44,234 nt of DNA from an uncultured bacterium (GTDB lineage: Bacteria > UBP6 > UBA1177), in the NCBI GenBank assembly GCA_905233945.1, contig CAJOFY010000037.1, positions 1-44,234 on the forward strand, given 5' to 3'. Below are positions 1-7,901 of the stretch, one piece after another. The notes beneath the pieces are model-generated. The model did not search any database, was not told where the DNA came from, and was given only the letters and a program-made list of their open reading frames with translations. The stretch's first letter is position 1. Every line of letters begins with the position of its first letter. The position numbers were made by a program, and so were the translations under genes.

Positions 1-38
1 TCGAACATTTGAACCTCTTATATCAATTTTGTTTACCA
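1..38 (-). CDS. possible start of a leftward gene, cut by window edge
   Basis: Leftward frame that would begin with GTG at about position 38 and stays open to the edge, reading VVNKIDIRGSNVR. An AGGAAG sequence lies just upstream on the minus strand, and a good leftward promoter sits at 68-95. The nearby ATG (position 43) reads only Met-Trp-Trp-stop, so it is not the start. Too little is visible to name a product. Confidence 0.25.
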
Positions 39-67
39 CCACATGCTTCCTGCAGCAAAAGCCGTTG

Positions 68-95
68 ATTATATCACAAAATCAAATGTTTTCAA
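68..95 (-). promoter_or_regulatory. leftward sigma70-type promoter, part of an inverted repeat
   Basis: On the minus strand TTGAAA (90-95) is followed after 16 bp by TATAAT (68-73). The surrounding stretch, about 41-121, is a diverged inverted copy of the promoter region of the vapB-like gene at 10224-10305; the run ATTTGATTTTGTGATATAAT is shared. Confidence 0.55.
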
Positions 96-262
96 CTGGG
101 TCTTTCTTGTCGGAGCGGACAGATGCTGTCTTTACGCTGTCGTTTCGCTATCTCAAAATGGAAATGTGAGATTTGATGATAATATTAATAAAGTTTTTAT
201 TAATAAAAATTTGAAAATATATATTATGTGGTTGCTAAGAGTTGTTTGATTTTGAGGATAAT

Positions 263-998
263 GTGAAAAACGAAATCAAAATAAAATACAAGCTCCCTCG
301 TGATTGGGAAAAAACAGCGGATATTTCTTTCGTCCAACTTTCTGATTTTATAACGCAACTGCATGATTCTGCTTATACTGCCGCGGTAAAAGCTGTAAAC
401 CGGTTTGCTACAATCCGGAATTATATGATTGGTTTTTACATCGTTGAATACGAGCAGCACGGGAGCGACAGAGCAAAATATGGTGACAAATTGTTGCGGC
501 GGCTTGCTGAACGGGTAAACAAGCGCGGTATAAATGAAACCTTGTTGAAAGTTGCCAGAGCTTTTTATCTGGCTTATCCTCAGGTAAAGGATTATCTGCT
601 TGGGAAAACCACTGAATTAATTGGTAATTTCGAAAAAAGTGCGACAGCGTCGCACCAATTCAAAATTCCTGCTGAAAAACTGATTTCCCAGCTTTCCTTT
701 TCTCATATCCGCGAGATCTTGACAGTCGACAATCCGCTTGCCCGATTTTTCTATGAATTAAAAGACGACGAATTCAAACATTCCGATCTTAGTCAACTGA
801 ATGCCTATGTGTCTTATTTCAGAGAAAATGAAATGCGAGATGGGGACAATCCGCCTGTCGGAATTAAAAAAAGGGAAGAAAATGGTAGATTACGCGCTTG
901 CAGGCCTGGATAACAAGCTGTTCGTATCCTCATATATGCTTTCTCTGCCTGATGAAAAAGTGCTGGAAGAATTTATTATTAAAGAGATAGAAGGATAG
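263..998 (+). pseudogene. yhcG-type PDDEXK nuclease pseudogene (copy 1, internal deletion and frameshift)
   Basis: Related to the YhcG/DUF1016 family, which has an N-terminal helical domain and a C-terminal PDDEXK nuclease domain. The N-terminal part is present from a GTG start at 263 (GAGG at 254-257, spacing 5) and has a typical DUF1016-like stretch ending in AFYLAYPQVKDYLL. After NPLARFFYE the frame jumps straight to LKDDEFKHSDLSQLNAYVSY. Compared with copy 2 (4207-5063), about 390 bp are missing, including most of the nuclease core. A run of seven A near 866-872 then shifts the frame; the proper C terminus (KKMVDYALAGLD onward) continues in another frame to 998. It is almost certainly non-functional. 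From 501 onward it is nearly identical to copy 2, so the two arose by recent duplication. Confidence 0.8.
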
Positions 999-1030
999 AA
1001 CTGATATTGCCGTCTTTGTGCTGCCATTTC

Positions 1031-1096
1031 GCCATCTCAAAACGGAAATGCGGGAAAATTAAGGATTATTTTTTGGTTCTTTCGCCGAGTTCTTTT
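1031..1096. repeat. dispersed repeat, copy also at 2332-2398
   Basis: The stretch starting GCCATCTCAAAACGGAAATG and running through AAAATTAAGGATTATTTTTT to the CGCCGA region recurs with few changes at 2332-2398. Its core, ATCTCAAAAYGGAAATG, also occurs near 149-167 and 5097-5113. All copies lie just outside accessory genes in the first 5 kb. It has no coding character and no evident palindrome; it may be an island-specific recombination scar. Confidence 0.6.
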
Positions 1097-1102
1097 AAAT
1101 GA

Positions 1103-1129
1103 AATTGTGCAATTCCAAGTTGCACAATT
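1103..1129. repeat. 10-bp inverted repeat, 7-nt loop
   Basis: Arms AATTGTGCAA (1103-1112) and TTGCACAATT (1120-1129) are perfect. No T-run follows, so this looks more like a protein-binding dyad or a repeat relic than a terminator. The stretch 999-1231 otherwise holds only the dispersed repeat. Confidence 0.5.
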
Positions 1130-1231
1130 GTAGAATAGTCCTGCAGAACTTCTGGATTTTATCATTACACTCAGTTGTAACTATTGTTTGTGTTAGCTTT
1201 TGCACAACATAAATTTATCGTTAAAAATATT

Positions 1232-1260
1232 TTGACATTAAAAACAAATTTTTCTATCAT
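1232..1260 (+). promoter_or_regulatory. promoter of the Bro-N gene
   Basis: Consensus -35 TTGACA (1232-1237), 17-bp spacer, -10 TATCAT (1255-1260), about 45 bp upstream of the ATG at 1305. Confidence 0.65.
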
Positions 1261-1304
1261 ATTTTTGTGTTTTAGTTTATTTTATTATTAAAGAAGAGGC
1301 AAAA

Positions 1305-2183
1305 ATGGAAGGAATCAACACGAATCATGCTTTGCAGAGTAAAACACAGTTCTTCGGCGACAGCCAAGTTAGAGCAGCATGGGATTCCGAGAATGAAAAG
1401 TGGTATTTTTCTATCGTGGATGTGATTGCCGTGCTGACGGAAAGCGATGATTTTCTGCGTGTCCGCAAGTATTGGAACAAACTGAAACAGCGTTTAAAAG
1501 AAGAAGGAAATGAAACGGTGACAAATTGTCACCAGTTGAAATTTCCTGCAGCAGACGGCAAAATGCGCTTGACCGATGTCGGTGATGTAGAGCAGATTTT
1601 AAGGCTGATTCAGTCAATTCCGAGCAAAAAAGCAGAGCCTTTCAAAGTATGGCTTTCAAAAGTTGGGAGTGAGATTATTGATGAAGCCTCTGATCCTGAA
1701 CTTGCGATAGATCGGGCAATCAGGTTTTACCGTAATCTTGGTTATAGTGAAAGCTGGATCAATCAAAGGCTGAAATCAATCGAAGTTCGGAAAGCTCTGA
1801 CTGATGAATGGGACAGATCCGGAGTGAAGGCAGGACGGGAATATGCAATGCTGACCGATCTAATGTACCGCACATGGGCTGGAATGAGCGCGAAAGAATA
1901 CAAGGATTTCAAAGGTTTGAAAAAAGAAAATCTGCGAGACAACATGACAAATGTCGAACTGATTCTGAACATGCTCGCAGAAGTTTCTGCGACTGAAATT
2001 TCTAAAAACGAAAATCCGGAAAATCTTGAACAAAGTGCACAGGTTGCCGTTTCTGGTGCAGAAGTCGCTTTGGATGCGAGAAAATCTCTGGAAAAACGAG
2101 GTGCAAAGACAATCAGCAGTAAAAATGCGAAAGAAATCGCGGATAAAAACGTCTGTTTGGAAGTGAAAGAAAAAGATTCTTAA
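1305..2183 (+). CDS. Bro-N domain protein (phage antirepressor / DinD-like)
   Basis: 292 residues. The N-terminal ~110 residues match the Bro-N fold seen in phage antirepressors and baculovirus BRO proteins (SQVRAAWDSENEKWYFSIVDV, then LTESDDFLRVRKYWNKLKQR and a KMRLTDVGDVEQILRLIQSI segment). The middle (DPELAIDRAIRFYRNLGYSE, EWDRSGVKAGREYAMLTDLM) matches the longer chromosomal Bro-N/DinD-like group. The C-terminal 70 residues are Glu/Lys/Ala-rich. Family members bind DNA and are linked to phage regulation or DNA-damage responses; the exact role here is unknown. The start has an AGAGG ribosome site and a strong promoter at 1232-1260. It is intact while its neighbours on both sides are broken. 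It stands alone, with no phage genes next to it. Confidence 0.85.
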   Translation: MEGINTNHALQSKTQFFGDSQVRAAWDSENEKWYFSIVDVIAVLTESDDFLRVRKYWNKLKQRLKEEGNETVTNCHQLKFPAADGKMRLTDVGDVEQILRLIQSIPSKKAEPFKVWLSKVGSEIIDEASDPELAIDRAIRFYRNLGYSESWINQRLKSIEVRKALTDEWDRSGVKAGREYAMLTDLMYRTWAGMSAKEYKDFKGLKKENLRDNMTNVELILNMLAEVSATEISKNENPENLEQSAQVAVSGAEVALDARKSLEKRGAKTISSKNAKEIADKNVCLEVKEKDS

Positions 2184-2226
2184 AACAAATTTTTGATTGA
2201 AAAATTTTGAGGAATTTGTGAACTTG

Positions 2227-2247
2227 TCGGAGCGCGGGCGGCTCGCC
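2227..2247. repeat. 21-bp GC-rich repeat, exact inverted copy at 10647-10667
   Basis: The 21 bases beginning TCGGAGCGCGGGCGG at 2227 occur again as an exact reverse complement at 10647-10667. Both copies lie directly after accessory genes, which suggests a mobile repeat or a recombination target flanking island modules. Confidence 0.6.
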
Positions 2248-2428
2248 TGCAATTCTTGGTTCCCATTTTGGGGAAGCTGGCGGTCGCTGAGCTTGTCGAA
2301 GCGGCGACAGGAGAAGTGCATTGCCGCCTTCGCCGTCTCAAAACGGAAATGTGGGGAAAATTAAGGATTATTTTTTGGGTCTGCCGCCGACTTCTTTTTG
2401 AAAACTTCACACAATGACCAATTTTTTG

Positions 2429-3057
2429 TTAAGGTTTCAATAACAGTTTTTTGTTCAGAAGGAGTGACTTTAATGTCGCCCGATAATCCGAGATTCCTTT
2501 GATTTCCGTGATTGTTGTGATTTTTCGCCCGGCATCTTTGCTGCTTGCACCGCAGTGATAGAGTTTTTCGTTTTCTGTTCCGAAATCAACGGCGATATAT
2601 CTGTCGTGAACTCTGCCGGAAGAGGTGATAAATTTGATTTTTGTGTCGGGATATTCTGCCGAAAAATCGTTAAATTCCGCGAGCTTAAGCGGCATACTTC
2701 CTTTGTTGTCGCTGACGATTGTGATCTGAACGCTCTTTTTAGCGTGGGCAAAACAGTCATAAGCATATAAACACCTTGCTCTGTGAAAGCATAAGGAAAA
2801 TACTGACGACCTCCTCTGGTCTCAATTTTTGAGGTCAAAAATTTTGACCTCAAAAACGAGAACTCGGTTTCATTCAGCTGAAACATAAAATCACTGTCAA
2901 ATTTCTCAATATTATTCTTGACTTGCTGATTGAATGCCTTGACTGAATAGCCGTAAATTTCAGCCAAATCGAAGTCAAGCATAACCTGCTGACCTCGGAT
3001 CGTGTAGATTTTCGACCGCAAATCATTTTCATCGTGAATTATTATTTCATTTTCCAT
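2429..3057 (-). pseudogene. ORF6N-domain gene with internal deletion and frameshift
   Basis: A broken paralogue of the intact gene at 17629-18639. It starts at ATG 3057 (MENEIIIHDENDLR) and keeps the ORF6N DNA-binding domain up to YMLMTVL near 2750. About 450-500 bp present in the intact paralogue are then missing. The reading frame is shifted, and the C-terminal PLD-like region (VQITIVSDN, RVHDRYIAVDF, YHCGASSKDAG) resumes in the other frame and ends at 2429. A promoter-like TTGATA/TATAAA pair and an AT-rich upstream sequence are shared with the paralogue. A shortened ORF6N-only product with a frameshifted tail could still be made and act as a DNA-binding fragment, but this is speculative. 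Confidence 0.8.
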
Positions 3058-3069
3058 ATCAGTCACCAT

Positions 3070-3417
3070 AGAAACAACTTATCAACAATATATTTATATC
3101 ATAATTTTAATTTTTATCAATAAAATTTAATATAATCGCTATTATTGTTTCAATGATATTTTAAAAATTTATCTTTAAATTCGTAGAGACGTTTCTAAAA
3201 CGTCTCATTGATGCGGAAATTGCGTCTGTTCCCGCCCCTCGTCGCAGCAGTTTGTCTTCAGAGGAAGTGCCATTCAATATCCTGTTTTTTGTCACAAAAA
3301 TCATGCAGTGCAATCATGTTTGAAAGCTGAACAATGGGAAAAAATCAGGTGTTGTTGATGAGTTTTGGTAAAATGGAGGGTTGGAATTTAAGGAAAAGGT
3401 TGAATTAACCTAAAATC
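3070..3417. other. 348-bp gene-free gap
   Basis: AT-rich left end (promoter region of the broken ORF6N gene), then a palindromic repeat at 3186-3206. The rest has no plausible reading frame or RNA gene that I can see. Confidence 0.5.
3186..3206. repeat. GAGACGTTT palindromic repeat (copy A)
   Basis: GAGACGTTT-CTA-AAACGTCTC, perfect 9-bp arms. The same GTAGAGACG-type palindrome occurs inside ftsY (14610-14631) and, as an AGACGTG variant, at 7882-7901. It belongs to the class of small dispersed REP/MITE-like palindromes. Confidence 0.75.
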
Positions 3418-4206
3418 TTATTTTTTGTTTTCTTTGAAATTTTTCTCGATTTCCTCTATCGTCGGAAGACTGCTTTTGAATTTATCCGGTATCATTTTGG
3501 ACAGTTGGTACGTTGAAATGCCGAGCGGCTGGCTGCTGGATTCAAGAGCATACTGTGCTTCGACCCTATCCATATTTTTGCAAATCAAAAGGCCGATAGT
3601 AGGATTGTCTGTTTCCGATTTCATCTGATGGTTGACGGCTGCGACATAAGTGCCGAGTTGTCCTGCGTATGAAGAATCAAAATCTGTTGATTTCACTTCA
3701 ACAACGATATAGCTGTGAATTTTCACATTGTAAAAAAGCAGGTCGATAAATTTTTCGGTATTGCCGACTTCCAACCGCACTTCGCGTCCGAGAAAGGCGA
3801 ATCCGTTGCCAAGTTCCATCAAAAACCGCTCTGTATTAGCCATCATAGCGTCTTTTAGTTCTTTTTCATCATATTTTCCGCGGATAGTAAGGAAGTCAAA
3901 ATTGTATGGATCTTTGGTGATTTCCTGTGCCAAATCGCTTTGCGGGATCGGGAGCGTTGCCGCGAAATTGGAAAAAGCCTTTCCATGCCGTTCGTACAGA
4001 TCAGAGTCGAGAACATTAAGCAGAACGGCGCGTGACCAGTTGTTTTCAATCGTTTTTCTGACATAGAAAAGAGCTTTTGTTGTATTGCCTTTACATTTGT
4101 CAACAAGTTGCTTCTGATGTCCCCACGGAATACAGAAAATATCCGGGCTGAAATCGTCCTCAAGCCGGGGACAATTTTCCTGCTCCGTGAATTTATCCCC
4201 AAGTTG
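3418..4206 (-). pseudogene. yhcG-type PDDEXK nuclease, 5'-truncated
   Basis: Encodes the C-terminal ~260 residues of a YhcG/DUF1016 nuclease. In-frame sequence upstream of the internal ATG at 3933 is clearly family-like (IPWGHQKQLVDKC, ALFYVRKTIENNWSR, LPIPQSDLAQEI). The nuclease part follows: DPYNFDFLTIRG, LMELGNGFAFLGRE, a catalytic-type core FIDLLFYNVKIHSYIVVEVK, then TIGLLICKNMDRVEAQYAL. The reading frame is abruptly lost at about 4206, where it abuts a different yhcG copy in the opposite orientation. The N-terminal DUF1016 domain is therefore gone. A nuclease-only product from the ATG at 3933 (171 residues) remains possible. This paralogue is distinct from the copies at 263 and 4207. Confidence 0.75.
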
Positions 4207-5063
4207 GGCTTGCTGAACGGGTAAACAAGCGCGGTATAAATGAAACCTTGTTGAAAGTTTCCAGAGCTTTTTATCTGGCTTATCCTCAGGTAAAGGATTA
4301 TCTGCTTGGGAAAACCACTGAATTGATTGGCAGTTCCGAAAAAAGTGCGACGGCGTCGCACCAATTCAAAATTCCTGCTGAAAAACTGATTTCCCAGCTT
4401 TCCTTTTCTCATATCCGCGAGATCTTGACAGTTGACAATCCTCTAGCCCGATTTTTCTATGAGATTGAGTGCATAAAATGCTGCTGGAGCGTAAAGGAAC
4501 TCAGGCGGCAGATTGCTACTAATCTCTATTTTCGATCAGGTTTGAGCAAAAAGCCGGAATTGCTTTTGAAGCGGACGCAGACACGAAACGAACCGGCAAT
4601 GACGATAAAAGATCCTTTTTCTTTTGAATTTCTTGATTTGCGTCCGGAATTATTGACGGAATCAGATCTGGAAAACGCCCTTATAACACATTTGCAGGAA
4701 TTTATGCTGGAGCTTGGAAAAGGATTCTGTCTGGAAGCTCGTCAAAAACGCATGATTATCGACGATGAGTATTATTATGCCGACCTCGTTTTTTATAACA
4801 GAATATTGCATTGCAATGTGATTGTGGAATTAAAAGATGACGAATTCAAACATTCCGATCTTAGTCAACTGAATGCCTATGTGTCTTATTTCAGAGAAAA
4901 TGAAATGCGAGATGGGGACAATCCGCCTGTCGGAATTGGGAAGAAAATGGTAGATTACGCACTAGCAGGCTTAGATAACAAACTGTTTGTATCCTCATAT
5001 ATGCTTTCTCTGCCTGATGAAAAAGTGCTGGAAGAATTTATTATTAAAGAGATAGAAGGATAG
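4207..5063 (+). pseudogene. yhcG-type nuclease, N-terminally truncated (copy 2)
   Basis: Nearly identical to 501-998 (copy 1) from the shared GGCTTGCTGAACGGG onward, but it retains the nuclease core that copy 1 lost: DPFSFEFLDLRPE, FMLELGKGFCLEAR, YYADLVFYNRILHCNVIVEL, DLSQLNAYVSYF. Its own N-terminal half (about 85 residues in copy 1) is replaced at 4207 by the inverted neighbour. A short in-frame stretch that family members normally have between PPVGI and KKMVDYAL (an ILC-containing strand) also seems to be missing. The frame is otherwise open to 5063. No convincing start codon or ribosome site exists at the breakpoint, so expression is doubtful. Confidence 0.75.
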
Positions 5064-5124
5064 AACCGATATTGCCGTCTTACGCTACATTTTCGCCATC
5101 TCAAAACGGAAATGTGGATGGAAT

Positions 5125-6075
5125 CTACTTGAGATATTTATCTATTACGTAAATTTCATCTTGTGGCATTTCTACGCATTTTATGCCGAGAGCTTCAAAG
5201 AATGCTTTTTTGCTGTCGGGCATATCTTCGCTTTCGTAACCTTTTCTGTAAATATATATAACTTTTCTTGCTTCGAACTTTTCATGTTTTTCTTTTGCTA
5301 TTTTCTCATCTATTTGCTGCTGAATATATTTTTCTACCAGAAAAGCTCTCAAATCTATTTCGGCAGAGTCTAAGCCCAATCCCAAGATTATGAGGTCGTT
5401 ATCAAGGAAAATATCAGCCCACGATGAATTCCCGGTCCGATTGTTTTTCTGCCTTTCGGACAAGACTTTTTTCATCATTGCGATATTGTTTGCGTAATCC
5501 CAATTTGTCAGGCTGAAACTTTTGTCAAACGATTTCGTGTAATACAATCCATGAATATACCAGAGTGCGAATGTCGAATGAATATTGTTTCCATCAAAAT
5601 TCTTGTCGCAGAAGCAGAGATTCTTTAAATATTTACGGTTATAAACATTTTTTTCCCCTTGTTGATGCCATTTCATTTCTAAGCTTGCGTCAGATGTGAG
5701 AAAAATTTTCTCCAAATTGGTTGTCAGAATCGGAATATGCTTTTGCTTTGCGAACTCCAGCAATTTTTTATGGTTTTTAAGTTCAGATTCTTTGGCATCG
5801 GCTTCTATTTTATCCATTTCTTCTTTGAATTTTTCTTCGAATTTGTCTTTCCCCTGCTTCAGAAGAGCTATCTCTGCAATTTCAGGATATGTCAGACCTT
5901 TTAAGTTTTCTACGGTCAAGTCGCTTGATTCTGGTAATAATTTGCCCAATAAATCTTCCCAACTTAAATTGATTTTGTCAGCTTTATTTATCCCATTCCC
6001 GACCAAAAATGCCGGTTGATTTAATTTGATCGGATTTCCTTTTTCATCTTTCAAATTTGTCATTTTGATTGTCAT
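5125..6075 (-). CDS. SIR2-like domain protein, stand-alone
   Basis: 316 residues from ATG 6075; GGAGAGG lies just upstream, and the farther ATG at 6087 overlaps that ribosome site, so it is unlikely to be used. SIR2-type signatures appear in order: FLVGNGIN (about 23-30) with SWEDLL, then PILTTNLE (115-122), the catalytic-type WYIHG (172-176) and LIILGLGLDSAEIDLRAFL (228-246). Such SIR2_2-like proteins are NADases in several anti-phage systems, where NAD depletion aborts infection. The usual N-Y-D after TT is N-L-E here, a divergence at a site that normally contacts NAD. No Argonaute, HerA or TIR partner is adjacent; the flanks are a yhcG fragment and a lipoprotein. A defence role is inferred from the family and the island setting. 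Confidence 0.7.
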   Translation of the reverse strand: MTIKMTNLKDEKGNPIKLNQPAFLVGNGINKADKINLSWEDLLGKLLPESSDLTVENLKGLTYPEIAEIALLKQGKDKFEEKFKEEMDKIEADAKESELKNHKKLLEFAKQKHIPILTTNLEKIFLTSDASLEMKWHQQGEKNVYNRKYLKNLCFCDKNFDGNNIHSTFALWYIHGLYYTKSFDKSFSLTNWDYANNIAMMKKVLSERQKNNRTGNSSWADIFLDNDLIILGLGLDSAEIDLRAFLVEKYIQQQIDEKIAKEKHEKFEARKVIYIYRKGYESEDMPDSKKAFFEALGIKCVEMPQDEIYVIDKYLK

Positions 6076-6103
6076 TTTCCTCTCCATAAAACAGTTAAAA
6101 AAA

Positions 6104-7858
6104 TTATTCCGCGTTTCTCACACAACGGACTTTGTTGATTAATCCGGCACCTTTGTTGATCACGGAGCCGTTGCTGAAATTCACATACCACACGTAGGTC
6201 GAATTACTTGATAGAATAGAAGAAGACCAAAATGATTCGGTATCGCCAAATTTGCTATGACCTCCGTTGGAATCACTGGAACATGATTCGCAAGCACTGT
6301 TAGTACTGCAACTGCTTGCAAGGCAAACATTACCTTCGTCACTGCGAACGAGGCAGACATCACTTCCGCTTGGCGGCATCTGCGTACCTGGACAATTCTG
6401 AATAAGAGTGCGGAGTTCGCTGATTGTCGGCAGATGCCAACCGCTGCTGAAACCACCGTAATTCGACGAATTTAAACCCGTGCAATGCGATTTTGCATTC
6501 GACCATGTTATCAAGCTTGAGTTTGCTTTTTCTGACCAGATATACTTGCTAGATGAATCCTGACAAGGGAAGGATGTAGTTGATGCATTACATTCGGGAA
6601 GCGTTGACGAGCCGCCGCTTGTGCATGAACCGTTAGTCCAATTGAACCCTGACGCACATTTGTATTGACAGACACCGGCTGTTGTGCTGTAACTTGAGGT
6701 CTGACTTGCAGGTGTCCAACCGTTTGAACTGCTCCATGTCTGTGTGTATGTGCCGTTTGCGCCGTTGTCGTTCCACACGGTGTTTGCAGGTTTCGACGGG
6801 CAGTTTACAGTTTTTTGATTTATGCAACTGCTGTTTTCCCAAGTGTGGGACGAGTCACATTTGTATTTACAAACACCGGCTGTTGTGCTGTAACTTGAGG
6901 TCTGACTTGCAGGTATCCAGCCGCTTGAACTGGTCCATGTCTGTGTATATGTGCCGTTTGCACCGTTGTCATTCCACTCTGTGTTTGCAGGTTTTGAGGG
7001 ACAGTCGGCAGTTTTTGTGCATTCATCTGAATCCCATGTTCCGCCGGCTTCGGAGCATTCTTCTTCGGCTGTCATTATGCACAGATTTACGCTCCACTCA
7101 TAACCTGATTGACATCCGCATATATAGCCGGTGCCGCTGACAGTGCAGTTGCCAGTCGAATTTGAGATGCTTGTGCACGGATTTGGGCTGCACGGTGTTG
7201 TGGGTTTTACGCATTGGTTTCCAATCCATTCGTAGCCTTGATTGCACTTGAATCCGCATTCGTTTGCGACAGCCGTTTCGCTGTAAAAGCCGGTCGTCAG
7301 AGGATACCAGTCGTTTCCGTCAAAGGTCTGGGTTATGCTTGAACCGTTGTGCCAGCTTGCATTTGCGGGCAGGCCGCTGCATGTTGCGGTTCTTGTTGTC
7401 GGTTCTTCGTCCGGCTCATTATCATCTTCATCCGGTGCGGAAGAGTCGCCGTCATCTGTGGTGTCAGTGTCATCCGGCTCAGAATCATCTGAATCATCGG
7501 TAGAATCAGATGTGTCGGTGTCATCATCCGGTGTTGAGTCACTGTTGTCCGGTGCGGAATCCGAATCATCGGTATCCGTATCATCCGGCTCGGAATCACC
7601 GTTGTCTGGCTGTTCCGGTGTGGAGTCTGGATTGTCGGGTTCAGTGTCTTCCGGCTCGCTATCCGTTGGATCGGTGTCTTCCGCCTCATTGGAATCGGTG
7701 GGCTCATCAGAATCCGCATCCTGCATTTCTGCATCACTGTTGCCTTGGTTATTCGCATCAGGATTGTTTTCAAGCGGATTGTTGAACTTCAAGCCTGAAT
7801 CGCAGGAAAAGAGGATGAATGCTGAAACGAGCAATAAAATCAAAGAGTTGAATTTCAT
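6104..7858 (-). CDS. modular surface lipoprotein with DUF1566-like C-terminus
   Basis: 584 residues from ATG 7858 (GGAGG five bases upstream). A signal peptide with lipobox LFSC gives lipidation at Cys19. Residues about 35-165 are a low-complexity Asp/Ser/Glu/Pro/Thr stalk. Cys-rich modules of roughly 50-70 residues follow (GLPANASWHNGSSITQTFDG, SNSTGNCTVSGTGYICGC), including two nearly identical tandem units. The last ~150 residues (CQDSSSKYIWSEKANSSLIT, GGFSSGWHLPTISELRTLI, FWSSSILSSN, VRCVRNAE) match the DUF1566/Lcl_C fold found in surface proteins. It is probably displayed on the outer surface as an extended adhesin-like protein. A ligand cannot be read from the sequence. Confidence 0.75.
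   Translation of the reverse strand: MKFNSLILLLVSAFILFSCDSGLKFNNPLENNPDANNQGNSDAEMQDADSDEPTDSNEAEDTDPTDSEPEDTEPDNPDSTPEQPDNGDSEPDDTDTDDSDSAPDNSDSTPDDDTDTSDSTDDSDDSEPDDTDTTDDGDSSAPDEDDNEPDEEPTTRTATCSGLPANASWHNGSSITQTFDGNDWYPLTTGFYSETAVANECGFKCNQGYEWIGNQCVKPTTPCSPNPCTSISNSTGNCTVSGTGYICGCQSGYEWSVNLCIMTAEEECSEAGGTWDSDECTKTADCPSKPANTEWNDNGANGTYTQTWTSSSGWIPASQTSSYSTTAGVCKYKCDSSHTWENSSCINQKTVNCPSKPANTVWNDNGANGTYTQTWSSSNGWTPASQTSSYSTTAGVCQYKCASGFNWTNGSCTSGGSSTLPECNASTTSFPCQDSSSKYIWSEKANSSLITWSNAKSHCTGLNSSNYGGFSSGWHLPTISELRTLIQNCPGTQMPPSGSDVCLVRSDEGNVCLASSCSTNSACESCSSDSNGGHSKFGDTESFWSSSILSSNSTYVWYVNFSNGSVINKGAGLINKVRCVRNAE
6655..7012. repeat. tandem 200-bp module duplication in the lipoprotein gene
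   Basis: 6655-6810 and 6856-7012 are about 90 percent alike and code for two copies of the ANTxWNDNGANGTYTQTW module, offset by about 201 bp. This is a recent in-frame duplication and a likely site of copy-number variation. Confidence 0.75.
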
Positions 7859-7881
7859 TTCTGCCTCCACAAAATACGTTT

Positions 7882-7901
7882 AGACGTGTCAGGTCACGTC
7901 T
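7882..7901. repeat. AGACGTG palindrome between envelope genes
   Basis: AGACGTG-TCAGGT-CACGTCT directly follows the stop codon of the upstream leftward gene (stop at 7902-7904). It is a variant of the GAGACGTTT palindrome family. As RNA it forms a 7-bp hairpin, but there is no T-run, so termination is uncertain. Confidence 0.6.

Noticed and set aside
1305-2183. Intact prophage around the Bro-N gene
   Set aside because: No integrase, capsid, terminase or lysis genes occur nearby, so only single phage-type regulators are supported.
7335-7883. Ser-rich rightward frame opposite the lipoprotein stalk
   Set aside because: Antisense of the Asp/Ser repeat; no start signal, and the leftward frame has a lipobox and known domains.
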